A stretch of DNA of 64,000 nucleotides from assembly GCF_016086655.4 (NCBI RefSeq), contig NC_052136.2, positions 56,536,492-56,600,491 of the forward strand, given 5' to 3'. Source of the stretch: Lepeophtheirus salmonis (lineage: Eukaryota; Arthropoda; Copepoda; Siphonostomatoida; Caligidae). The notes beneath the pieces are model-generated. The model ran no database searches. It had not been told where the DNA came from and saw nothing but the letters and a program-made list of their open reading frames with translations. The position numbers were made by a program, and so were the translations under genes. This document shows positions 24,230 through 34,900 of the stretch, piece by piece; within the stretch, counting starts at the first letter, position 1; every line of letters starts with the position of its first letter.

Positions 24230-25215
24230 TTTGGACTATGCATTTGATGTACTATTTAGACAGCGTCAAGAAGAGAGTTTATACTTTGTGGAAGTGTTGT
24301 GGAAATCCAAACTTCTCTGCTCATCCAGCACATTTCTCTCCAGAAAACAAATTTTCCTGTGAAAGGATGTTGATCAAGCAACGGTTTGGTCTTCTTCTTA
24401 CTCAAGGGCCAGCTCTTAAATACTAAAAAAATATCCTTTATCATGTCATCTATCGCTAAAATAGTGTGTGAGTCGATCCCTGAACAGTGATTGAACATTT
24501 TAGAACTTAGAAATCCTTTGTTGTTGGATTATATTATTAATTTTGAACTCATTGCACTTCTTAAGTCCTTTGGCGAGACTCTTCAAGACTCACTCTCTGT
24601 ATCCTTTCTTGTTGAACTTGGAGTCTACCTTAAAAAATCACGTCCAATCCTTGATAAAATCAAATAGAAAATAGAAAAATCCTCAAAGTTTCTTCTCAAG
24701 GAAGTTTTGAATTCTCAGATCCCTTAGGTTTCAAACCCGATCTATGCAATCTTATCGGTAAAGTGGATGAAGGCACCTCCAATAACGAAGAAGAACACGG
24801 GACACAAGAGGAAGGGGCAATAAAGTTTAGAAGCCCCTAAGAACATTCCCACTTTCTATTATGGTGATAAAAATGAACTTGAGCGTAACACTGAGAACAA
24901 AGAGTGGAAAATGGGTATGAGCAAGTCTTTAGTTGAAGATATCAAGATAAACATTATGAGACACTATTATTTCGAATCGTAAAGAAAGGATTCGATTTGA
25001 AGAATATATTTTTGTTAGACCAAAAAAGACCTGTTTAAAAATAAAAAACGGTTCAAAAATATCAATACAATTAACATATCTTATTCTCTTCAAGCATTTT
25101 TGATTCAGAAACCATGAACATAAAGTGCAAGAGATCTTCGAAGCTTGCAGGCAAGAAGAAAAAGTTCAAAAGACGACTGTCAACTAAAATATACATTATA
25201 TTTGAATAAAGTGTA
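24230..25215 (+). pseudogene. Coding-like relic of unknown origin, possibly a processed pseudogene
   Basis: No long ORF, but codon-like stretches run in changing frames: LRNPLLLDYIINFELIALLK, SFLVELGVYLKKSRPILDKI, YYGDKNELERNTENKEWKMG, RIRFEEYIFVRPKK and SSKLAGKKKKFKRRLSTKI. An AATAAA (GAATAAAGTG, about 25206) follows the last stop. The sequence is less AT-rich than its surroundings. I do not recognise the protein. Intron-less decay plus a hexamer would suit a retrocopy, but no target duplication was found. Confidence 0.35.
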
Positions 25216-26368
25216 GTATACAATTTATATCTATAATACAAAAAGAAAAAAACTAATCCCGTGGCTAGAAATGTAGCTTATATCCTTTTTATTCTTCATT
25301 TCAGTCTATCATATATGTACATAGTAGTATTTATATTATAGTTATAAGTCTACAAACCTACATACATAAGTAATAATAAACTCATAATTAAGTTACACTG
25401 AAACGTAGGTGTGTTCATGGAAAAAGATTTCTTTTTATCATTTCCTTTGAAGTAGGCACTTATGCTTCATAAAATGAAGAAGGATACATTGGTTAATTCA
25501 AGCAGAAATAAAAGGAATATCAAAGCAATCGTTTCGATGGTTGTAAATTTTGTCAATCATCAGTCATATATAAAGCAACGTTATTCTTGTATTCACAAAA
25601 TATTAAATATAAGTACAATTTATTCATAGCATGATTATTTAACGATATTCAATTCAACAAAAGAATAAAATCACCCGAGCTTAATTCTTATTTATCTATT
25701 TATAAAAATTATTTTTGAATGTACCAAGGTTTGGTTTACCGAGGTAAACTGACAAAGGGGCTAACTGATCAGTCTGAAATGTAGCAAGTAGATACTTTAC
25801 TGAACCCTTTTGATAAATTCATATTTAAAACTTTATTTTTACTATGCACCCTTAAAAAAAGCACTAGTGTTTTAGATTTTTTTTTAAATGAACCAATTTT
25901 TTTATTTTATTAGGAATAAAAAAGTTTGTTTTTTTTACAGACCCCTTTGTTTATCTGAATAAACCCATGACCATACTTAAAAATGGTCCTATTTTGTACT
26001 GACAAAGTCATATTTTTTTAAATGAAAAGAATAAGTAAATATTTCAAGCAACTTTTGTATTTTGGGGTATTTTATGTCCTCAAATTGGAGCACACTGTTT
26101 AATTAATTAATTCAACTTAAATAAGTCCGAAACCGCAATTTTGGTTACATGTGCTAGGGACCACTAAACATCATTTTAACAAGAATATCTATGTAAATAT
26201 GCAGATCTGTTTATTGTTATGGCCTAGAATGCGTACCAGATATTTTCCAGATATAAAGGTAACAGTTTTATTTTTATTTTCCAAAGCTTTGAAGAGAGAA
26301 CGTCTAAGTATGAATATAAAGTGAAAGATTCAGAGTAAGACTGAGGATTGATTAGGCGGGTTAATAAG

Positions 26369-26711
26369 TAGTGTTGTGTTGGTCCTTGTTTATTCCAGTC
26401 TTAGGACCGTTTCTATCATTAAAACTAGTCCTCAAGTCCTGTGGACCGGTCCTTAACTTTTGGCCTTTGAAATTTTTCATACAAATATCGATGATTTATC
26501 GAGATATATGAAATATGTATTAAGATTATTGCACATATCTTGTAACAAATATGATGTTTTTCATTATAATACGAGTATATTATATTGTTAATTAGTTATA
26601 TCTAATTTGTTCTATTGTATAAGGGAATAATAATAAAAAAAGAAAAGCACCCTCATTGAAATGTGACTAAACTGCGTTCCTTGGTCCGAAATAAGGACCA
26701 ACACAACACTA
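26369..26711. mobile_element. MITE-like element, TIR TAGTGTTGTGTTGGTCCTT
   Basis: Left TAGTGTTGTGTTGGTCCTTG and right AAGGACCAACACAACACTA are near-perfect inverted copies at the two ends of a 343-bp non-coding segment, with TA at each border. Its ends resemble the 18673 element and the fragment near 34797. Confidence 0.7.
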
Positions 26712-26790
26712 GTTATAGGTGTAAGTCCTTGTTGAACTCAGAATGGAATTGAGGATCTACTGGGGGAAATTCTTGCTCATGTCTTTGAAA
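26711..26790. repeat. Short dispersed repeat, copy 1
   Basis: GTTATAGGTGTAAGTCCTTG and TTGAACTCAGAATGGAATTG recur in modified form at 46199-46290. Immediately right of the 26369 MITE. Confidence 0.5.
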
Positions 26791-27299
26791 GATATCTGTG
26801 TAGCATACCCGTAGATATCTTATACAACTCTTCAACTCTATTGTGTATGATTCGTTTTTGTTAGGAGATTGTGTAATTATATTATGAAAAATGTTTTAAC
26901 ACAATGAAAACAAGGGGTTCTATCTCTTTTAAGCTATATGTATGTGCTTATAACTATGCCTAAACCACCACACGATAACAAGAAAATGAAAGGAAGATAA
27001 GGGGGAAAAAAGAAATAGACGAAGAAAACCATTATTTCTTCACATTGATGGATCCAGCATGATTAATGAAGATGAGATGAAGAAAATGTTCTAGTTCTTA
27101 CTTTTTTCTTGTACCTATGGGTTTCTTATTTACACAAGTATCAACTTATTTATATATGAATATTATATACTCATATATGGTGTGCAAGGTAAAGTCGTTG
27201 ACTTGACTTTAAATCAATCTGGATCACTTTAGGGCGAATATTTTAAAATAATAAAAATTAAAGATTATTGCAGTTAATAAAAACTTTTAAAAATTTACA

Positions 27300-27935
27300 G
27301 TTGTTAGCAAGGAGGGGAGTACGAAAAGGGTGTCTGATTTGCAGCACACCCAAGTGAGTATAGGGGAGATCATGAAGGTTGTAGGGTGCACTCAGAGTCT
27401 TGTGTATAAGATTAAAAGCGTGGTTGCTTCGGGAACGAACCTTAAGAGGTCCCCTGGCAGCGGTTTATATCGAACAATTGGGATCATAGAGGGTGTGGAC
27501 ACCGTGTTCACCAGAAGTCCGGCCAAGTTGATGAGGCAGTATGTCAAGGCTATCAATGACAGTGATTGGACTCTGAGGAGGTATGTGAATGATTTGGGGA
27601 AGGCTTTTTATGTACAAAGACATCAGCTACTTCATTCAGCAGCAACCAAGGACAACCGGGTCAAGACAGGCTAGAAATTGTTGATTTGGTTAAAGCATAG
27701 ACGTAGGTTTGGCCACCGTACTCAACCGGACTATTCCCACCTCGACTATATTATTTGTGGCGTAGAAGAGAAGATAACCTATGCTACCCTCATAGAAATT
27801 TGGATCACCTATAGGCCTCCGTCGAGCAACAGTGGGCAGGCATGTACTAGACATTCATCGAGAAGTGATGCAGCGCCTTTAGGCCCAGGTGGGAAGCCAT
27901 TGCAGTAGCTAAAGGAAATCATTTTGGAAAATAAA
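27300..27935 (+). pseudogene. Internally deleted mariner with open 114-codon N-terminus
   Basis: 27330-27674 encodes an HTH DNA-binding part (GEIMKVVGCTQSLVYKIK, then SPGSG, MRQYVKAIN). After a stop at 27672 the frame continues LLIWLKH and then jumps directly to the C-terminal blocks (WPPYSTGLFP, LWRRREDN, ASVEQQWAGM, CSAFRPRWEAIAVAKGNHF). The FSDEK and QDGAP catalytic blocks are deleted, so the product could at most bind DNA. Confidence 0.8.
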
Positions 27936-28327
27936 AAGATATACTCTGTACAATACATGTTCGCTATATGTATGTATATTGTATTTACGGGTAGATCAAA
28001 TACCAAAGACACCATTCCATTATGTAATAGTATGTATTTGTATGCATTATTTATCATTATTGATATACGAAACTCACGACTAAGTTTTTCATTCACTCTC
28101 AACCTCGATTGATAAAAAGGAAAAGAAACATTTGAAAAAAAATAAACATATGGTAGCTAGTCTTCTGTATATTTCTTGTTGCCAACTGTTAATTATTATT
28201 TAGAGCATAATTATTTATAATTATATATGTATACATTAAATTCATAATCTTATCAATGACTGAGTATTTACCAACCATGTAGTACTCACTAAGAAGTACA
28301 AGCTTATTTAAGTTCAGTCCTCATTCA

Positions 28328-28870
28328 GGGCTGTCTGCAGGGGGGGGGGCAGTACCCCTCCAAATAAAAAGTTTTTTTCTTTTTACTATAATTCTTTTTT
28401 TGATGAGGAAGAAAGAATATTACACGAAAATAGGTGTAAAAATTATTTTATGAATGATTTATTTTCTTAAAAAAGGTGATTCGGGCACAGCAACCAAAAT
28501 CACATATAAAGTTATTTTCCACAAAATTAAAATTTTTAGTGGTTAGTTGTGAATTTTTGAAGTTTTTTGCGAAAAAAAATAATAGATGAAATTTCATGTT
28601 TGAATTTTTTGCCAAAACAATTTCCTTTTTCAAATTTTTTTTTCAAAAAATTTAATTTTCTATAAATAGCTAAGGATTTTTGAATTTTTTTTGAAAAATT
28701 TATTTAGAATTTCATTTTTGAGAATAACTATGGATTTTTGAATTCCTTTTTTTAAAAACTTAAATTTTTTGTGAATGCTTATGTATTTTTTGGAAATTTT
28801 AATTTATGGTTTTTATTTTCTAAAAAATTCAGAAAACCAAATTCTCTCACCCCCGAAAAAAAAAAAAAAA
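28328..28870. mobile_element. GGGGCGTCC-type repeat element, opposite orientation
   Basis: Begins GGGCTGTCTGCAGG, then a G run and CAGTACCCCTCC. The interior carries the family unit in reverse (AGCTAAGGATTTTTGAA, AACTATGGATTTTTGAA). It ends near ACCCCCG and an A run. Its first 200 bp also match 17144-17340. Confidence 0.55.
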
Positions 28871-30420
28871 AAAGAAGTTGTGTTTATTCAAATGATTCGA
28901 TATAATCAGATAAAAAATAATTAGGTTGAATGTACTTTAATTTCGATTTATCCATATGAATTATCAATACTCTATTCAGCGTCATGTTTTGAGTCGAAAT
29001 GTAATTATAATATCTATTCACTATATGAAAGCTTATAGTTATAGTATTCCTAATTGTAGGCGTATTAGTACAATTCATATGGAGGAGAAGGGGGGGGGGA
29101 AGGCAATAAAGAATAAAATTTAAGAGAATAATACTAAAAGGAAATTTCGGGAAAGCTGCCTTTTAAAATTATGATAGTAGGGGTACATGTTACCCCCTAA
29201 AGTAGTTTACAGAAGCATTGAATTTTTTATTTTTTTTTGTCTTTCATAACAGCAAATTTCGGAGGGATGGTTTTTACTGTGGAGATATATATGCGTTTTA
29301 TAGTAAAAGATATGAGTATATTAATTTTTATTACTGCTAGAGTAGGTTTTCCCGGCGTTGCCTGGAATATAAAGAAATTAAAATTAATTATGAACTCTCC
29401 TGCTTAACATAAAACAAAAAATAAAGACTGTAAAATTTAATAAAAATTCTCACTGCATTTTGGTTTAGAGAAGAAAAAAGAATCAAGTTAAACTATCGTT
29501 CGCCTATCTTTCATATTATTGTCAGAAATCCTTTGTATTATTCTCTCTTCTCTAAGCTTTATAATCTTCTTGTAAAGAAGTTTGCAAAGATACATACCAA
29601 CAAGTACAGAGAATGATTCTTATTTTTGTTTGTACATAAAGTATTCAATTGTTAGTCGAAAATTATTTTGTGGAAAAATACAATTTTAAGGCCGTCATGT
29701 CCTTAAAGGCCAATTTTTTACCAAGACCATCTCTTGAGCCTTAAGAATCTACATAAAAAAATTCAGCAAAATCCATAAATTTGTTTGGCCGTCAAGAGGC
29801 ACAGACATTTACATCTAATATATAGGGAAGAGTGAGGCTACAAATTACAAAAAAATATTTTTTTAAACTGTCATAATTTTGACATTTTTAAATATCATTT
29901 AATCATTAGATAACCCAAGTTTTATTTTGATTTGACAATCAAGAAAACGTTCAATTGTATAAGAACAGAGTGTTTAGATAACTTTACATTTTCAAGTTAT
30001 TGGTAGTGTAAAATGTCTCCTCCGTAACAAGTATCCTGACTCTCTCCTAGATATTTGAGTGTTCTTCAAGCATTTTTAGATACGTTGCACCTTTGTGGTT
30101 TTAGTTTCATATCAACCCAACGTATTAATTTAATCAACTCCTCCATTTTGGAATAATATTTGAAATCCCTAAAAAATGTTTCACTACTGAAAATAAAAGT
30201 AGATATTTTTGAAGGGGTTTGAAAGTAAATATTTAATAAAATATTGAATTGATCATTTCAATCGATGAATTTGTCCCTCAAAAATAAAGTTTTAAGGATG
30301 AATGAGAATCTTCTTCGTTTTGTCCTCTGCTCTGTCATTATTCAAAATAAAATATTATTCAATAAAAATAAGACAATTTCAACTTAACAAAGAGATACCG
30401 TTAGATCTTAATATATACTT
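28871..30420. other. Intergenic, no gene seen
   Basis: AT-rich. One motif TTTTCCCGGCGTTGCCTGG at 29348 is shared in part with two other places. No coding signal. Confidence 0.5.
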
Positions 30421-30429
30421 ATACCGAGT

Positions 30430-30830
30430 GATCTATCAAAATATGAATACTTTGAATTTTAAAATTCAACAAGATATAATTTATTAATTAGCAGTAGAAT
30501 TTCAACAAAATTAATACTATAAATAGATGTGTGCCTGAGCTCCTCCGGGTCCATTCTGACTTTTTTGACAGAGTTATTCTTCCTTTCCAACCTTTTGGAC
30601 TTGTTTTCAGCGTAGAAGGTGGTCTTGGAGATGCCCAACTGCTAAAAGTTACGTTCAAGTGTCATTTTCTCGACTTGAACGTACGCTAGAGAGCTTAGGT
30701 TTATTTTTTGTTTCCATTGATTATGCTTTAATATATCAAAATATTAATTTATTTCAATCACTCAACCTTAATTAATTATTGAATTAGTAAGTTTTCAGAT
30801 TTCAATGGACAACCCGGTAACAGTGGAACA
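30430..30830 (-). mobile_element. Internally deleted derivative of mariner family C
   Basis: Imperfect TIRs: left from TACCGAGTGATCTATCAAAA (30421), right ending ATGGACAACCCGGTA. The inside keeps only the N-terminal HTH-encoding end on the minus strand (matching 9755-9900) and the family's terminal AT-rich block, so the catalytic two-thirds is deleted. About 400 bp. Confidence 0.65.
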
Positions 30831-31278
30831 AAAACTACTCTCAAATAACAATTTATATAACAAGTAGTTACGCACATATAAAGAACAGTTTTTCTTATGT
30901 TATTCATTTAGACGACAAAGGGTTGTAATTTTTATTAAAAAACCATCTAAGCATAAAACTGAAATAGACTTCCAAGTACATTTTGAGGAACTATTTTATT
31001 TTATTTCCTTTAAAAGTCTAGTATATAATGTATAGATAACATCTCTATATTTTAAACATATGTATACGAAATATTAGACAATTTTTAATATCATTACAAT
31101 GTACATAATATCTAATTTCAATAATTGATATATCACTAACTGCACTTTTTTTTGTAAAAAAAAGAAAAGAAAAAAGATTTGCATATAAACATATTGGTCA
31201 TGGCCAATGATTCTTCTTTTGAACGACTAAGGTCAGGTAAAAAATTAAAGTTTTTTATCATTTGTGAATATTAATCAA

Positions 31279-31595
31279 GGGCGTCCGTAGGATTATATAT
31301 ATATTTTTTGGATTTTTATTTTTTTAATCCATAGCTATTCACAAAAAATTACATCTTTGAAAAAAAAGATCAAAACTCCAAAGCTTCTGATAAAAGATTA
31401 TTTTTTTTGCAAAAAAAATTCTAAAATCCACAGTTTTAATATATTTTTTTTGGAAGCAATATTAAAAAATCCATAGGTAATCACAGAAAATTACATTTTT
31501 TCATAAAAAAAATTTAAAGGACTAATTTTTTTGAAAATTTGGATAATTTAGGCAAGGGGGGTACAACCCTCTAGCCCACTCCCTTTGGACAACCC
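31279..31595. mobile_element. GGGGCGTCC-type element just upstream of ZP coding exon 1
   Basis: Starts GGGCGTCCGTAGGATTATAT, has ATCCATAGCTATTCAC units, and ends with CTAGCCCACTCCCTTTGGAC. It ends 74 bp before the predicted first coding exon, inside the presumed 5' intron or promoter-proximal region. Confidence 0.6.
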
Positions 31596-31672
31596 TTTTC
31601 ATACATAATGTCATAATGTACTAAAGATTTGTTGAATAAATATTCTTTTTTTTTTTTATGTTTATACAGAAA

Positions 31673-31954
31673 ATGACTTCGAAGAATTGGTTAAGGATAC
31701 TACTCCCAATCCTCTTAATATCTTTCCTTAGTAAGGATAATTGCTGCAATGCGGCTGAAACAACAGAAGCGATATCAGAAGATATTACAACTCAATCTTG
31801 GATTCAACGAATGAAAGACCACAACAACGACGAGAACCAAACTAGAAATAAAAATAAATTAACGGCTAAAATAGAAGGACTGTTTGATTTGAAGGATGAA
31901 GAAGAATATGGTCTTGAAGAGGATCTCCTTGATAGTGGGAGTGATCATGTTCCT
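31673..31954 (+). CDS. ZP gene, coding exon 1 (signal peptide)
   Basis: Encodes residues 1-94. I chose the ATG at 31673 rather than the in-frame one at 31658. The bases before it (a long T run, then ATGTTTATACAG ending at 31669) look like a polypyrimidine tract plus 3' splice site, so the upstream ATG probably lies in an intron. The protein then starts MTSKNWLR followed by a hydrophobic core, a normal signal peptide. The exon ends at GTAAGT (31955), phase 0. Confidence 0.85.
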
Positions 31955-34900
31955 GTAAGTGAGATTTATTAATATTGTTATTGTTGGGTAAATTTATTTA
32001 TTATCCGGTTAAGGAAGCATGAATGGCGCTTACTAAAAATCGACTTAAATAGAATTTCAAGTGCAAAATAGTTACAGAAATAATAATAAAAAAAAATCAT
32101 TTGCATAAAAAAAAAAAAAAAAAACATACTAAAAAATCAAATACACTAATCAATAATACTTTATTCTTAAATGGACAATTCAAAATATCTACCCCACTTG
32201 CTTCTAAGCCACATATCCTCTTTTTTGAATCCAAAAAGCAGACACCCTAATTATAATACCCATATATTCATTTTATTTTTTAATACAAAACCAACTACTT
32301 ATTTGTGAATGAGGCACGACCTAACCCTTCACTACTTTTTGTTGCACATATTCTACATACCAAAAACACCTTTTTATTTTATATTTAACTAAAATTTGTC
32401 AAATTGTAACTTTTTTAAATATTAAATACCCCTATTGGTAAGTGTGAGTATATTTTAGAATAACTCTGCATCAGAAAACATTCTAAGTATGTAATTATTA
32501 ATTCGGGGAAGAAAAAAAAAATTCAAAAATCTTTTTTTTCTTTCCTTATGTTATTTCTATGAAACATTTTTCACCAGAAAAAAGTATTTGAGGTAAAAAG
32601 ATAAATCATTAAATGATCAACTACACATATAAAAAATTTAATTTGATGCGTTATTCCTTTCTATATAAAATCCTTACAATGGTAGGTTTATATCCAGAAT
32701 TTGTATTTTCTTAAGTTTGAAGGACTTCAGATGAGATATAAACCCATATTGTAATAAACATATAACTTTGCAGAGAGTGGATTTCATGTGGATTACTGAT
32801 TTTGTTTTTTAGCGTAGAGTTGACTCATGCCTATGTATAAAAAAGGTAAAAATAATCAAATCAAAAATTCTCAAAATACAGATTTTATACAAAAATTTAA
32901 TTATGGACTTGTGATTAGTATGTAAAGTTATACTAGAATTAGACATGAAATTGAATATTTTGATAAGTATAATTATTTGTTAACTTTTGTTTTTTTCTCG
33001 TGACTATAATGATTAAATATACTTTAGGTATATTTCAAAGGTGGCCCTCTAGGAAAAGGAGTCCGGAGATCCTCATATGATCATCTTTTTCGTAGTCCAA
33101 ACACTCCTCCCACAATTGTGAGCAGCCTCAACTCGGTAAGTTGTTTTTATTTTGTATCAAAATTATTAAAAAAATACTTTTTGAGTTGTATAAATTTTTG
33201 CAAACATCTGTAAATTAATATCACTATGGCAGGAGTATTCAATATGTAGCTCTGTCACTAACCAATCCACCAAATATCTATTGATACTTATATATATGAT
33301 AGATCTTTACTTCCCATAAAACTTTTTTTTGTCTTTTGAGATATATTTGAGTACCCCTGCCCTATGCGCTCTTTTCATTCAATATTATTCTAAAAAAAAT
33401 ATTATAATCCGTTTTAAATTCATTGTCAAAATGTTGTAAATTATGTAAATGCTTGTCTTAAAAAAACCCAAGGATCATCATATCAAGAAAAGAAATGCTC
33501 AAACAAAGCCCATCAATATATCCAAAACTTACATCGCAAGAGACCTCGTTCTCCCCTCTACTCTAATGCCCTATATCCCTCCAACCTCATTCCCAATCTA
33601 TGGAAGTATTTTTAGAAGCCGCCATCTCACAAACGATTATGACGAAATTGGGAGTGGAACACCTCTTTATGCCACATCCTCATCCCCTACAACAGATAGT
33701 TTTAACATAGATAACATTCCAGAGGATAACGCATATCCCTCAGATCTTCTTCTCGACTCTTCCCTTAGTAACAGCAACAACATTGTACCCCCAAAAGTCC
33801 TACCACTGGAAAATAACGAAGGGCTACAAGGGAACTCCCAGAGAATCATTCGTTATGAATATACAAATGACCATTCTGGAGAAGACGATACTGTCAAGGA
33901 TTTAGACACAGAGTTTTGGAAAAATAAAGACACGTTTTCTCAGGTGATTTGTCTTTCACAAATCAATAAAGCTCCACATCCTTCAAGAACTTGCATGATT
34001 ATTATGTATTAGCAGCACATGAAGCACTGGAGCATGATGTCTAAGTGTAGAAATGTCTCACTTAAGACATATTTGACTTGACATGCATGTTTATATAAAT
34101 ATTTTTTTTTATGACCTGATACGACTCTAGTAATAAGGAAGTATTTTTATTGTACCTATATGTTTGAAGTGTACATACTAATTGTATTCCATCTTACTTT
34201 AGGTACTTAATATATATTTAGAGAAATCTTGATAAAGTATTTATAAAATATAGAAAGAGATAGATAAACATGTAAATTTAGAAGGATTTTACAACGATCC
34301 TCCACGTTCAAAGAAAAACCCTTGAATAGAAAATGATTCAAACAAAGACTTTTTTTTTTACAATAGACGTATAAGTTGCAATATGTCGAAGGTATCTATC
34401 TCCTTGTCCCTAATCTTTCATAAGAATTCAGAATCGGAATAGGGTTTTGATTATAACTGATTCAACTATAGCAATAATAATTATTCAAGTTCTATTATCT
34501 GTTGTTTGAATTAAATGTAGCGAATGTTCATTGTTTTGACAGAATTACAATTTTTTTTAGCAGATTCTTATCAAAGAGAAGCGTAGCGTTAAAAAAAAAA
34601 TATGGTAACCTTGACTTAATTCAAGTTATATTCTATTTTCCTTAAAAAACATAAATAAGTTGTATTGTATATCTACTCTTCCTTAATATAAAATTCAACA
34701 ATAATAATATGCTGTATGTACAAACATGAATACATTGTACTGTATACATTGGAATAATTAAATCATTTGTATAAATCAAAGTATGTACCTATGAATTAGT
34801 GTTGTGCCTATAATAACTGGTTTGTGTCTGTTCGGGTACATATATAAGCAAACTATTTTGGTGTAAACCATTTCACAATAGAACATTTTTCCTCAAGGAT

